This document shows positions 1-7,247 of a DNA stretch of 12,959 nt, piece by piece (positions within the stretch are counted from its first letter, which is position 1; each line of letters starts with the position of its first letter). The DNA lies in the NCBI GenBank assembly GCA_012271025.1, contig JAAXHF010000106.1, positions 1-12,959 on the forward strand, read 5' to 3'. This DNA comes from Deltaproteobacteria bacterium (GTDB lineage Bacteria; Desulfobacterota_B; Binatia; Bin18). The position numbers and the translations under genes were made by a program. Under the pieces are notes generated by a model. The model did not search any database. It was not told the origin of the DNA and saw only the letters and a program-made list of their open reading frames with translations.

Positions 1-482
1 ACGTCGCCGTACATCTGCACGAAGCGCCGATAACAATCGTAGGCAAAGCGCGCATCGCCGGACTGCCGAATCACGCCCTGGACCGTGGTGTCATTGAGTC
101 CGAGGTTCAACACCGTGTCCATCATGCCCGGCATGGACACCCGCGCTCCAGACCGGACGGACAACAGCAGGGGCCGCTTGGCGTCGCCAAAACGGCGCTT
201 GATAATCCGCTCAATGCGCTTGAGACCGGTCCGGACCTGATTGGGCAGCTCTTCGGGATAGGTGCGCCCGTGTCCGTAATAGTAGGAGCACACCTCGGTG
301 GTAATCGTCAGACCGGGCGGGACGGGCAAGCCTAATCCGGCCACCTCGGCCAGGTTGGCCCCTTTCCCGCCCAGCAGCCAGCTGAGGCTGGCTTTGCCGT
401 CGGCCTTGCCGCCTCCGAATGAATACACATAGCGCTTCTCGCGGGGTTTTTTGATCCTGCCGTTCGGCCTCGGAGTGTCCAT
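1..482 (-). CDS. ppdK: Pyruvate, phosphate dikinase, N-terminal part (cut by window edge)
   Basis: PPDK interconverts pyruvate, ATP and phosphate with phosphoenolpyruvate, AMP and pyrophosphate in the cytoplasm. Only the first 160 codons and two bases are inside the window; the reading frame stays open to position 1. The visible part is the start of the ATP-grasp nucleotide-binding domain: [11 protein letters not shown] at residues 37-46, then [19 protein letters not shown] at about 108-126 followed by LGLND, both PPDK hallmarks. The phosphohistidine and PEP-binding domains would lie beyond the edge. The ATG at 480-482 is preceded by AGGAGA (complement of 488-493) with 5 bases spacing, which supports this start. 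It leaves about 15 basic, proline-containing residues before the usual opening (KRYVYSFG), slightly longer than typical bacterial PPDKs. It lies 117 bases downstream of recO on the same strand. Direction of the reaction in this organism cannot be told from the sequence. Confidence 0.93.
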   Translation of the reverse strand, partial: MDTPRPNGRIKKPREKRYVYSFGGGKADGKASLSWLLGGKGANLAEVAGLGLPVPPGLTITTEVCSYYYGHGRTYPEELPNQVRTGLKRIERIIKRRFGDAKRPLLLSVRSGARVSMPGMMDTVLNLGLNDTTVQGVIRQSGDARFAYDCYRRFVQMYGD

Positions 483-515
483 GCCGGTCTCCTGCTGTGC
501 TCGCGATACGCTCGG

Positions 516-530
516 CGGCGCGTGGCGCCG
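516..530. repeat. Small perfect GC hairpin upstream of ppdK
   Basis: A 6-bp all-GC inverted repeat (CGGCGC, loop GTG, GCGCCG) lies between recO and ppdK, about 34 bases upstream of the ppdK start. If transcribed with ppdK it would fold in the leader just before the ribosome site. It has no T-tract on either strand, so it is not an intrinsic terminator. A perfect TTGACA hexamer on the minus strand (complement of 555-560) lies upstream of it, but no matching -10 box is found at 16-18 bases, so I do not call a promoter here. In a GC-rich genome a hairpin of this size can occur by chance. Confidence 0.35.
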
Positions 531-599
531 TTCCGGCACCGCCTGAAGCGACTTTGTCAAGAGAACAAACGAACAGCCTAGCATCCGGCCTGGGGAGGG

Positions 600-1397
600 T
601 CAATTTCTGGGCGGCTCGGGTGCACCGGCTTCAGGGCGCATGCCCCACGCCCCCACCTGTTCCAGAAAGGCGAGTGATTTCAGCGGTCTGGTCAGGTGTT
701 GGGACAGCAGGCGGGTGACCAGCGCCGACACTTCCTGCCTGGTCCGTGGCGATATCCCGGCCGGCGGATCGTGATACGCCCGTAAGACGGCGACGGTTTC
801 TGGAGACAGCCGCAACAGCGTTCCGCCCTGACCATGACAGCCCGGACACAGCAGCCCGCCCAGCTGGGAAGACAGGGCGATGCCCGCGCCGTCTTGAGCC
901 TCTTCGGCCAGGTTTGCCCCACACCGCTGGCAGGTGCTGAAGTCGGGCGCATAGCCGACTTGGCGCAGGATTTGCAGAGCGAACAGCGGGGCGAACAGCG
1001 GTGACAGCTCGGACCGGACTTCGAGCGCGCTGAGTCCGCTCAGCACGAGTTGATACAGATCCTGTCCGGCCTCACGTCCGGCGGTCATCACATCCGCCAG
1101 TTCGACGATATAGCTGGCCAGGGCAAAGCGCTCCAGGTCATCGCTCGGGCGCCGAAACGCCTGTATCAGTTCGGCGCCCAGGAGGAACAGCAACTCCTCG
1201 CTGCGACTCGGCCGAACGCGCAGCTGAATATGGCTGAACGGCTCCAGCACATTGACAAAGCGGCGTCGCGAGCGTTTTGCGCCTTTGGCAATAGCGCTGA
1301 TCTTCCCCCAATCCCGCGACAGGCAGGTCACAATCTTGTCCGATTCGGCGTGGGCACGCGTCCGCAGGACGATGGCTGGGCTGCGCTCTTCTCTCAT
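600..1397 (-). CDS. recO: DNA repair protein RecO
   Basis: RecO works with RecF and RecR to load RecA onto SSB-covered single-stranded gaps during recombinational repair. The protein opens with the family's N-terminal OB-fold pattern (SPAIVLRTRAHAESDKIV, then AIAKGAKRSRRRF) and ends in the helical part. It carries a complete zinc-type cysteine set, CQRC and, about 30 residues on, CPGC, as in many RecO proteins. The ATG at 1395-1397 gives 265 residues and places the OB-fold start about 8 residues in, as in E. coli RecO. A longer form starting with GTG at 1461-1463 (287 residues) is possible: AAGGAG precedes that GTG by 13 bases, whereas the ATG has only a distant GAGGG. I prefer the shorter form on family alignment; the longer one would leave only 53 bases before grpE. 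It is divergent from grpE and precedes ppdK. Confidence 0.93.
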   Translation of the reverse strand: MREERSPAIVLRTRAHAESDKIVTCLSRDWGKISAIAKGAKRSRRRFVNVLEPFSHIQLRVRPSRSEELLFLLGAELIQAFRRPSDDLERFALASYIVELADVMTAGREAGQDLYQLVLSGLSALEVRSELSPLFAPLFALQILRQVGYAPDFSTCQRCGANLAEEAQDGAGIALSSQLGGLLCPGCHGQGGTLLRLSPETVAVLRAYHDPPAGISPRTRQEVSALVTRLLSQHLTRPLKSLAFLEQVGAWGMRPEAGAPEPPRN

Positions 1398-1424
1398 TGT
1401 GGCTAATCTCGCACCCTCATCCGC

Positions 1425-1453
1425 TTGACAGTCCGCAGGCGGGTTCTTAGTTT
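1425..1453 (+). promoter_or_regulatory. Candidate sigma-70 promoter for grpE
   Basis: In the recO-grpE divergent gap, a perfect TTGACA (1425-1430) is followed after 17 bases by TAGTTT (1448-1453), which matches TATAAT at only 3 of 6 positions. Transcription would begin near 1460 and give a leader of about 57 bases before grpE. The perfect -35 and ideal spacing argue for it and the poor -10 against. No CIRCE inverted repeat (TTAGCACTC with GAGTGCTAA) is present in the gap, and I found no convincing heat-shock sigma promoter. If recO uses its longer GTG start, this promoter would lie inside recO. Confidence 0.3.
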
Positions 1454-1516
1454 TTCTGGACACATGATTCAGGCGCTCCTTATCGGGCGTATCTCACACC
1501 ATATACGAGGCGCGGC

Positions 1517-2215
1517 ATGCAGAAAACCGACCACGACAAGAGTGAAGTGGCTGTGGAAGACAAGGATGGGCAGCAGCACGCCGAGGAGGCTGAGAGAGCG
1601 GCCCAGCAGGCACCAGCGCCTGATGCGGCTCAAACAGAGGCCGAGGCCCAGCAGGTTGACCCGACCGCAGCCGACGACCGCGCCGCACTCCAGGCCGAAT
1701 TTCAGGCCGAACTCGGGCAGAAAGAGGCCGAAGCCAAGGCAAACTATGAGCTTTTTCTGCGTGAGCGAGCCGAACTGGAGAATTTCAAACGCCGTATGCA
1801 ACGGGACAAGGCCGAGGCCCTGCGGTTTGCCAACGAGCCGCTGGTCCGAGACTTGCTGCCGGTGGTGGATAACCTGGAACGGGCCATTACCCACGCCCAG
1901 GGGGGTGGCAACGGCCAGCCCCTGATCGAGGGCGTACAGCTGGTCTTGCGCGCGTTTCTGGATGTTCTGGAAAAGCACGGCGTGACGCGGGTGAGCGCCA
2001 CAGGCGAGCCCTTTGATCCGACCCGGCATGAGGCCGTGGCCCAGGTCGAAACCGAGGATGTGCCTCCGAATAGCGTAGCCGAGGAGCATACGCCGGGCTA
2101 TAGCTTGCACAACCGTCTGCTGCGGGCCTCCATGGTCAGCGTCTCAAAAGCCCCGGCCGGGGCGACGGAGACGGAAAATGAGTCGGACGCTGCCGACGAA
2201 AAATCTGAGGACTGA
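1517..2215 (+). CDS. grpE: Nucleotide exchange factor GrpE
   Basis: GrpE is the cytoplasmic nucleotide exchange factor of the Hsp70 cycle: a dimer that opens the DnaK ATPase domain to release ADP and often acts as the thermosensor of the system. The protein has 232 residues. Residues 1-60 are acidic, Ala/Gln/Glu-rich and probably disordered. The long dimer helix covers about 60-105 and includes RAELENFKRRMQRDKAE (84-100). The C-terminal beta-wing domain carries EPFDPTRHEAV (164-174) and the GrpE signature GYSLHNRLLRASMVSVSK (194-211). A short acidic tail follows. The ATG is preceded by GAGG (1507-1510) with 6 bases spacing. dnaK starts 82 bases downstream on the same strand, the classic order, but the heat-shock repressor gene hrcA that often precedes grpE is absent and recO takes its place in the opposite orientation. 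Confidence 0.96.
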   Translation: MQKTDHDKSEVAVEDKDGQQHAEEAERAAQQAPAPDAAQTEAEAQQVDPTAADDRAALQAEFQAELGQKEAEAKANYELFLRERAELENFKRRMQRDKAEALRFANEPLVRDLLPVVDNLERAITHAQGGGNGQPLIEGVQLVLRAFLDVLEKHGVTRVSATGEPFDPTRHEAVAQVETEDVPPNSVAEEHTPGYSLHNRLLRASMVSVSKAPAGATETENESDAADEKSED

Positions 2216-2250
2216 CGGTTGCCAAGCCGTGAGGGGGTGATTAACTAAGC

Positions 2251-2275
2251 TGGAGAGGTGGTGGGGAGGAGGAGG
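2251..2275 (+). promoter_or_regulatory. Purine-rich leader with extra Shine-Dalgarno-like motifs before dnaK
   Basis: The 82-base grpE-dnaK gap contains a G/A-rich tract (2251-2275, interrupted only by T at 2259 and 2262 after the leading T) ending in AGGAGGAGG (2267-2275) and a run of six T (2276-2281). The true dnaK ribosome site, AAGGAG at 2285-2290, lies 7 bases before the ATG. The upstream AGGAGG copies are 22-30 bases from the start, too far for direct initiation. They could act as a ribosome standby site, or the tract may fold or stack on its own. No terminator hairpin or clear promoter is visible in the gap. The function is inferred. Confidence 0.35.
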
Positions 2276-2297
2276 TTTTTTCGTAAGGAGACGAGGC

Positions 2298-4232
2298 ATG
2301 GCAAAGGTAATTGGCATCGATTTAGGAACAACAAACTCGGTCGTCGCGGTCATGGAAGGCGGCGAACCGACCGTGGTCACCAATGCCGAGGGTAGCCGTA
2401 TCACGCCTTCGGTGGCCGCTTTCACCGATAGCGGAGAGCGCCTCGTCGGGCAGATCGCCAGACGCCAGGCCATCACCAATCCCGAAAATACGATCTTCTC
2501 GATCAAACGTCTCATGGGCAATCGCTACCAGGACCCGATGGTCACCAAAGCCAGAGAGGTGCTGCCCTACCACGTGACCGAGTCGGACGGCGACGCCTGG
2601 GTCGAAATCCGGGGCAAGGACTACAGTCCGCCGGAAGTCTCGGCCTTTATCTTGCAGAAGATGAAGCAGACGGCTGAGGACTACTTGGGCGAAAGCGTGA
2701 CCGAGGCCGTCATCACCGTTCCGGCCTATTTTAACGACTCCCAACGCCAGGCCACAAAAGACGCCGGACGGATCGCCGGCCTGGACGTCAAGCGCATCAT
2801 CAACGAGCCGACCGCAGCCTCGCTGGCCTACGGTCTGGACAAGAAGACCGACGAAAAGATTGCGGTGTTCGACCTGGGTGGCGGAACGTTTGACATCTCC
2901 ATCCTGGAGGTCGGCGACGGCGTGTTTGAGGTCAAATCGACCAACGGCGACACCTTTCTGGGCGGCGACGATTTTGACCAGCGGATCATCGATTATTTGG
3001 CCGACGAATTCAGGAAAGATCAGGGCGTGGATCTGCGCGACGACCGCATGGCGCTCCAGCGGCTCAAGGAGGCGGCCGAAAAGGCCAAGTGCGAGCTGTC
3101 GTCGTCCATGGAGACGGAGGTCAATCTGCCGTTTATCACGGCCGACCAGAGCGGTCCCAAACATCTGACGATGAAGCTGTCGCGGGCCAAGCTTGAGGCC
3201 CTGTGTGCCGATCTGCTCGAGCGGCTTGAGGCTCCCTGTTTGACTGCGCTGAAGGACTCCGGCCTGTCCGCCAGCCAGATCAAGGAGGTCGTCCTGGTCG
3301 GTGGCATGACCCGTATGCCGGCCGTTCAGGAGCGGGTCAAGAAAATCTTCGGCAAAGACCCCCACAAGGGGGTCAACCCTGACGAGGTGGTGGCCATCGG
3401 CGCCGCGATTCAGGGCGCGGTTCTGACCGGTGATGTCAAAGACGTACTGCTGCTCGACGTGACCCCGCTGTCGCTGGGCATTGAGACGCTGGGCGGTGTG
3501 TTCACCCGACTGATCGAAAAGAATACCACCATCCCGACCAAAAAGAGTCAGGTGTTCTCCACGGCGGCCGACAGCCAGACGGCGGTGACCATCCGTGTCC
3601 ACCAGGGCGAACGGGAAATGGCCAACGCCAACAAACTGCTGGGCCAGTTCGATCTGGTCGGGATTCCGCCCGCCCCGCGTGGCATACCCCAGATCGAGGT
3701 CATGTTTGATATTGACGCCAACGGCATCGTCCACGTCAACGCCAAAGATCTCGGCACCGGCAAGGAGCAGTCGATCCAGATCACGGCGTCGAGCGGCCTG
3801 TCCGAGGACGAAATCCAGCAGATGGTCAAAGACGCCGAGGCGCACGCCGACGAGGATAAACAGCGCCGGGAGCGAATCGAAGCCCGCAACCAGCTCGACT
3901 CGCTGATCTACTCCACTGAAAAGTCGCTCGCCGACCATCGGGACGACGTTGACGCCGAGGCCGCCAAGAACATCGACGCGGCCCTGGAAAAGGCCAAACA
4001 GGTCTTGGACGGCGACGATCTTGAGGCCCTCAAGGCCGCGACCGAAGAGCTGACCCAAGCCTCCCATAAGCTGGCCGAGGCGATGTATGCCCGGGCGGCC
4101 AAGGAACAACAGCAGACCAATGCGCAGGACGGCGCGGCCGGATCGGACGGACCCCAGGCGGGCGCGAGTGGCGGAGGCCAGACAAAAGACCGGGACAATA
4201 TCGTGGACGCGGACTTCGAAGAGGTTAAATAA
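2298..4232 (+). CDS. dnaK: Chaperone protein DnaK (Hsp70)
   Basis: DnaK binds and releases exposed hydrophobic peptide segments of client proteins in an ATP-driven cycle with DnaJ and GrpE in the cytoplasm. At 644 residues it has full family length. The ATPase domain (about 1-380) shows the phosphate-1 loop [12 protein letters not shown] near residue 5, SIKRLMGN with the catalytic-type Lys, [40 protein letters not shown] with the Thr that is autophosphorylated in E. coli, and [13 protein letters not shown]. The interdomain linker DVLLLDV is at 382-388, followed by the substrate-binding beta domain ([12 protein letters not shown]) and the helical lid. The tail is a Gly/Ala/Ser-rich linker ending in DADFEEVK. 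E. coli Cys15 in the first loop is replaced by Val. The start has AAGGAG (2285-2290) 7 bases upstream. An intrinsic terminator begins 38 bases after the stop. Confidence 0.98.
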   Translation: MAKVIGIDLGTTNSVVAVMEGGEPTVVTNAEGSRITPSVAAFTDSGERLVGQIARRQAITNPENTIFSIKRLMGNRYQDPMVTKAREVLPYHVTESDGDAWVEIRGKDYSPPEVSAFILQKMKQTAEDYLGESVTEAVITVPAYFNDSQRQATKDAGRIAGLDVKRIINEPTAASLAYGLDKKTDEKIAVFDLGGGTFDISILEVGDGVFEVKSTNGDTFLGGDDFDQRIIDYLADEFRKDQGVDLRDDRMALQRLKEAAEKAKCELSSSMETEVNLPFITADQSGPKHLTMKLSRAKLEALCADLLERLEAPCLTALKDSGLSASQIKEVVLVGGMTRMPAVQERVKKIFGKDPHKGVNPDEVVAIGAAIQGAVLTGDVKDVLLLDVTPLSLGIETLGGVFTRLIEKNTTIPTKKSQVFSTAADSQTAVTIRVHQGEREMANANKLLGQFDLVGIPPAPRGIPQIEVMFDIDANGIVHVNAKDLGTGKEQSIQITASSGLSEDEIQQMVKDAEAHADEDKQRRERIEARNQLDSLIYSTEKSLADHRDDVDAEAAKNIDAALEKAKQVLDGDDLEALKAATEELTQASHKLAEAMYARAAKEQQQTNAQDGAAGSDGPQAGASGGGQTKDRDNIVDADFEEVK

Positions 4233-4270
4233 ACGGCGGCGGACAACGCGAACAAACCGTGCCTGTACGG

Positions 4271-4312
4271 GCCCCCACTCCGCCGCGACAGGAGGAGTGG
4301 GGGCTTTTTATT
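4271..4312 (+). terminator. Intrinsic terminator between dnaK and dnaJ
   Basis: A perfect 11-bp, almost all-GC inverted repeat (GCCCCCACTCC at 4271-4281 with GGAGTGGGGGC at 4294-4304) encloses a 12-base loop and is followed directly by TTTTTATT (4305-4312). This is a textbook Rho-independent terminator on the plus strand. It ends 20 bases before the dnaJ ATG, leaving no room for a normal promoter behind it. dnaJ expression therefore needs readthrough, conditional antitermination, or RNA processing in which the hairpin protects the dnaK 3' end. Confidence 0.88.
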
Positions 4313-4332
4313 AAACGGGCAGAGGACGGGGT

Positions 4333-5448
4333 ATGGCATCGAGAGCGGACTACTATGCACTGCTCGGGGTCAGTCGGGATGCGGGTGCGGACGACATCAA
4401 AAAGGCATACCGGAAAGCCGCCTTACAGTACCACCCGGATCGCAACCCCGGAGATAAAGCCGCCGAGGAGAAGTTCAAGGAACTCTCGGAAGCCTACCAG
4501 GTCTTGAGCGATGGTGACAAGCGCGCCCAGTATGATCGCTATGGGCACGCCGCGTTTGAGCAGGCCGGGATGGGCAGCGGCGGTTTCGATTTCAGCGGAA
4601 ATTTCGAAGATATTTTTGGCGATATTTTTGGCGACTTCTTTGGCACGGGTGGCCGTGGGGGGCGTGGTCGTGCCCGCCGCGGCCAAGACCTGAGCTACAG
4701 CCTTGAGATCTCTTTTGAGGAAGCCGCCTTTGGGGCGGAAAAAACCATCTCCATCCCCCGCACCAGCGTCTGTCAGCCGTGCGGGGGGAGTGGAGCCAAA
4801 CCAGGCTCCCGTCCGGTGACCTGTTCGGGCTGTCACGGGACCGGCCAGGTCCGCTTTCAACAGGGCTTCTTCACCATCGCCCGGACGTGTAATCAGTGCG
4901 GCGGACAGGGTTCGGTGGTGACCGACCCCTGCCCGACTTGTCACGGCGGCGGCTCGGTCCGCAAGACCTCGACCCTGCAGGTGAAGATTCCGGCCGGGGT
5001 TGATACGGGCTCCCGTCTCAAACTGCGGGGGGAGGGCGAGTACAGCCCGGCGGCCAGCGCTCCCGGAGATCTGTACGTCTTGATTCGGGTGCGCGAGCAC
5101 CCGCTGTTCGAGCGGGCGAATACCGAGGTGGTGTGTGAGGTGCCGATCAACTTTCCGCAGGCCGCGCTCGGAGCGGACATCGAGGTGCCGACGCTTGAGG
5201 GCAAGCTCAAGATGAAGATTCCGGCCGGAACCCAGTCGGGCAATGTGTTTCGTCTGCGCGGCAAGGGCATTGTCGATCTGCGCGGCGGCGGCCGTGGCGA
5301 TCAACTCGTGCGGGTGACGGTGGAAACGCCGCGTAAATTGACCGGCCGCCAGCGGGAGCTGCTCCAGGAGTTTGCCGAGCTTGACGGAGCGGATGGTCAT
5401 CCGCAGAGCCGCGGCTTTTTTGACAAGGTCAAGGAACTCTTTGGCTGA
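4333..5448 (+). CDS. dnaJ: Chaperone protein DnaJ (Hsp40, class I)
   Basis: DnaJ delivers unfolded clients to DnaK and stimulates its ATPase. The 371-residue protein has the complete class I layout: J domain (about 5-70) with the essential HPD at 34-36; Gly/Phe-rich region (about 75-118) containing the [12 protein letters not shown] repeat; four intact CxxCxGxG zinc-binding repeats at 147-154 (CQPCGGSG), 164-171 (CSGCHGTG), 186-193 (CNQCGGQG) and 200-207 (CPTCHGGG); then the two C-terminal client-binding beta domains and dimerisation tail. The ATG is preceded by AGAGGA (4321-4326) with 6 bases spacing. The gene sits just behind a strong terminator that follows dnaK, and thiL begins 30 bases after its stop, so it may be the first gene of the dnaJ-thiL-larB-ABC1 transcript segment. 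Its lower expression relative to dnaK is an inference from the terminator. Confidence 0.97.
   Translation: MASRADYYALLGVSRDAGADDIKKAYRKAALQYHPDRNPGDKAAEEKFKELSEAYQVLSDGDKRAQYDRYGHAAFEQAGMGSGGFDFSGNFEDIFGDIFGDFFGTGGRGGRGRARRGQDLSYSLEISFEEAAFGAEKTISIPRTSVCQPCGGSGAKPGSRPVTCSGCHGTGQVRFQQGFFTIARTCNQCGGQGSVVTDPCPTCHGGGSVRKTSTLQVKIPAGVDTGSRLKLRGEGEYSPAASAPGDLYVLIRVREHPLFERANTEVVCEVPINFPQAALGADIEVPTLEGKLKMKIPAGTQSGNVFRLRGKGIVDLRGGGRGDQLVRVTVETPRKLTGRQRELLQEFAELDGADGHPQSRGFFDKVKELFG
4609..4632 (+). repeat. 12-base tandem repeat inside dnaJ
   Basis: Two exact copies of GATATTTTTGGC (4609-4620 and 4621-4632) are followed by a diverged third unit, GACTTCTTTGGC. They encode [12 protein letters not shown] in the Gly/Phe region. 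The local T-richness stands out from the GC-rich surroundings but follows from the conserved Phe/Ile codons; the amino acid pattern itself is common in DnaJ. The exact 12-base identity is a possible slippage site that would add or remove four residues in frame. Confidence 0.7.
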
Positions 5449-5478
5449 GCCGGTCGCGGACCGACGAGAGCAGCGCCG

Positions 5479-6459
5479 ATGCAGATTCGCGACCTTGGGG
5501 AGTTCCCGTTCATCCGCCGTCTGCGCGGGCGCGTGGCTGCCGACCCACGCGTCACGCTCGGTATGGGCGACGACTGCGCGGCGCTCAGTCTGTCCGGCAC
5601 GACCCTGCTGACCACCGATGCCCTGGTCGAAAACGTCCACTTTCGGCGCGAATGGACCTCCTTTGTGAGTCTGGGGGCAAAGGCGTTTGCGGTCAATGCC
5701 AGCGATATCATTGCCATGGGCGGCGAACCGACTTTCGCCCTGCTCAGCCTGAGTACGCCCCAGGATGATCGGGTCGAAGATCTCGACGCCTTCTTTGACG
5801 GTTTTCTGGCGGCGGCTGGCGAGCGACAGGTCGCCCTGATTGGCGGCAACATGAGCGCCGGGCCGTGTCTGACGGTGTCGGTCACCCTGCTTGGCCGCGC
5901 GCCGCACGGGATTGTGACCCGGTCCGGAGCGCGGGTCGGTGATGACGTGTATGTCACCGGCAGCCTGGGTGACGCGGCGCTGGGCCTGCGGCTCTTCCAG
6001 GACGGTCGGGATGACGCCGTCGCCCAGGGCCCCAAAGGCCGCTTTGTGCGTCCGCAACCGCGTTTTGAGGTGGCCCGAGCCATGACCGCCCAGCGCCTTG
6101 TCAGCGCCATGCTGGATGTGAGCGACGGGCTGCTCCAGGATCTGGGTCATTTGTGCGAAGAGAGCCGGGTGGGGGCACGCATCGAGGCGTCCCGGCTGCC
6201 TGTGTCTGATGCCTACCGCAGCCTGCTGGGGCCCGGAGCCTGGGATCTGGCGCTGACCGGCGGCGAAGACTATGAGCTGCTGTTCTGTGCCCCGCCCGCC
6301 CGGCGCGATGCGCTGCGAGCGGTGGTCGAAACCTGTGGCTGTGCGGTGACCCGGATTGGAACGATTGTCCCCGAGCGGGACGGCAGCCGGGTGGTTGACG
6401 CGGCCGGTCAGCCGTATCTTCCAACACAGGTCGGCCACGATCATTTCCGCCGCGCCTGA
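5479..6459 (+). CDS. thiL: Thiamine-monophosphate kinase ThiL
   Basis: ThiL phosphorylates thiamine monophosphate with ATP to give thiamine diphosphate, the active cofactor and last step of the bacterial pathway. The 326-residue length is typical. It belongs to the PurM/ThiL/HypE fold. The visible motifs run in the expected order: GMGDDCA at 28-34 (metal-binding GDD), TTDALVENVHF at 45-55, VNASDIIAMGGEP at 72-84, GGN at 122-124, DVSDGL at 213-218 (metal and ATP) and LTGGEDYELLF at 259-269 near the C-terminus, then the closing HDHF. All metal-binding acidic residues expected for activity appear present. Upstream there is only a weak purine run (GAGAG about 8 bases from the ATG). It starts 30 bases after dnaJ and ends 14 bases before larB, so co-transcription is likely. 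No other thi genes are in the window. Confidence 0.95.
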   Translation: MQIRDLGEFPFIRRLRGRVAADPRVTLGMGDDCAALSLSGTTLLTTDALVENVHFRREWTSFVSLGAKAFAVNASDIIAMGGEPTFALLSLSTPQDDRVEDLDAFFDGFLAAAGERQVALIGGNMSAGPCLTVSVTLLGRAPHGIVTRSGARVGDDVYVTGSLGDAALGLRLFQDGRDDAVAQGPKGRFVRPQPRFEVARAMTAQRLVSAMLDVSDGLLQDLGHLCEESRVGARIEASRLPVSDAYRSLLGPGAWDLALTGGEDYELLFCAPPARRDALRAVVETCGCAVTRIGTIVPERDGSRVVDAAGQPYLPTQVGHDHFRRA

Positions 6460-6473
6460 TAGCCTGGATCGCT

Positions 6474-7247
6474 ATGGATACCGCGCGTTTGCACGACTTA
6501 TTGTCCCGGGTCAGCAACGGACAGGTGGCGGTTGAGCAGGCCGTCGAAGCGCTGAAAACCCTGCCCTTTGAAGACCTCGGCTTTGCCCGGGTCGACCACC
6601 ACCGCCGGCTGCGCACCGGACTCCCCGAGGTCATTTTCAGTCCGGGCAAGACTGTGGACCAGATCGCTGCGATTGCCCGGCGCCTGAGCGCCGGCGGCCA
6701 CCATGTGCTGATGACCCGGCTCGAGGCTGACCGGGCGGACGTGCTACGCGGCCTGCTACCGGCCCTGCGCTACTACGCCGAGGGCCGGCTGGCCAGCCTC
6801 GGACAGCCGCCCAACCCGCCGCCCGAGCAGGGCAGTCTGCTGGTCGTTGCGGCTGGGACGGCCGATTTCCCCGTTGCTGAAGAGGCTGCGGTATCGGCCG
6901 AACTGTTGGGCAACCAGGTCGAACGTCTGTACGATGTCGGGGTTGCGGGCCTGCACCGCCTGCTCGACAGCCTCGACCGGATCCGGGCGGCCAGCGTGTT
7001 GATTGTGGTGGCCGGCATGGAAGGCGCCCTGCCGAGCGTCGTCGGCGGACTCGTCGAGCGGCCGGTCATCGCCGTGCCGACCAGCGTCGGCTATGGCGCC
7101 AGCTTTCAGGGTCTCGCCGCCCTGCTGACCATGCTCAATTCGTGCGCAAGCGGCATCACCGTGGTGAATATTGATAACGGCTTTGGCGCTGCGGCCGCCG
7201 CAACGCTGATGAATCGCCTGACGTGTCAGCCAAACCCACGGACCTGA
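6474..7247 (+). CDS. larB: Nickel-pincer cofactor biosynthesis protein LarB (AIR-carboxylase-like)
   Basis: LarB carboxylates and hydrolyses nicotinic acid adenine dinucleotide to give pyridinium-3,5-biscarboxylic acid mononucleotide, the first step of the nickel-pincer nucleotide cofactor used by lactate racemase and relatives. The 257-residue protein has a helical N-terminal part and a PurE-like C-terminal domain with GTADFPVAEEA (128-138), GMEGALPS (181-188), PTSVGYG (202-208), NSCASGITVVNIDNGFGAA (222-240). The Cys in NSCASG (residue 224) matches the cysteine reported to form the covalent pyridine intermediate in the Lactiplantibacillus enzyme. LarC, LarE and LarA are not in the window. 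The start lies 14 bases after thiL with only a weak ribosome site, suggesting translational coupling. Its last 25 bases overlap the next gene. Older databases often label such proteins phosphoribosylaminoimidazole carboxylase-like; the motifs here favour LarB. Confidence 0.92.
   Translation: MDTARLHDLLSRVSNGQVAVEQAVEALKTLPFEDLGFARVDHHRRLRTGLPEVIFSPGKTVDQIAAIARRLSAGGHHVLMTRLEADRADVLRGLLPALRYYAEGRLASLGQPPNPPPEQGSLLVVAAGTADFPVAEEAAVSAELLGNQVERLYDVGVAGLHRLLDSLDRIRAASVLIVVAGMEGALPSVVGGLVERPVIAVPTSVGYGASFQGLAALLTMLNSCASGITVVNIDNGFGAAAAATLMNRLTCQPNPRT

Noticed and set aside
532..560. Promoter for ppdK with perfect TTGACA on the minus strand
   Set aside because: No -10-like hexamer occurs at 16-18 bases spacing; the expected position reads GCCGGA.
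211..603. 130-residue minus-strand open frame at the left edge
   Set aside because: It overlaps the real ppdK in another frame. The ppdK frame has clear family motifs and a good ribosome site; this one is Arg-rich noise.
1479..1504. Possible heat-shock sigma-32 promoter before grpE (CACCATAT resembling CCCCATNT)
   Set aside because: The -10 part matches well, but the -35 (CTTATCG) is poor, the spacing is at the lower limit, and transcription would begin after the grpE ribosome site at 1507-1510.
2231..2275. G-quadruplex in the dnaK leader
   Set aside because: Only two G-runs of four or more exist and the rest are pairs, so a stable four-tract quadruplex is not supported; described only as a purine tract.
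2322..4109. 595-residue open frame antisense to dnaK
   Set aside because: It mirrors dnaK codon by codon, a known effect of codon bias in conserved Hsp70 genes. It has no ribosome site, no recognisable domain, and its predicted protein is low-complexity Gly/Asp/Leu/Arg-rich.
4423..6444. 673-residue open frame antisense to dnaJ and thiL
   Set aside because: It spans two clearly real genes on the other strand, including their intergenic gap. It has no motif and only persists because stop codons are rare in the reverse frames of GC-rich genes.
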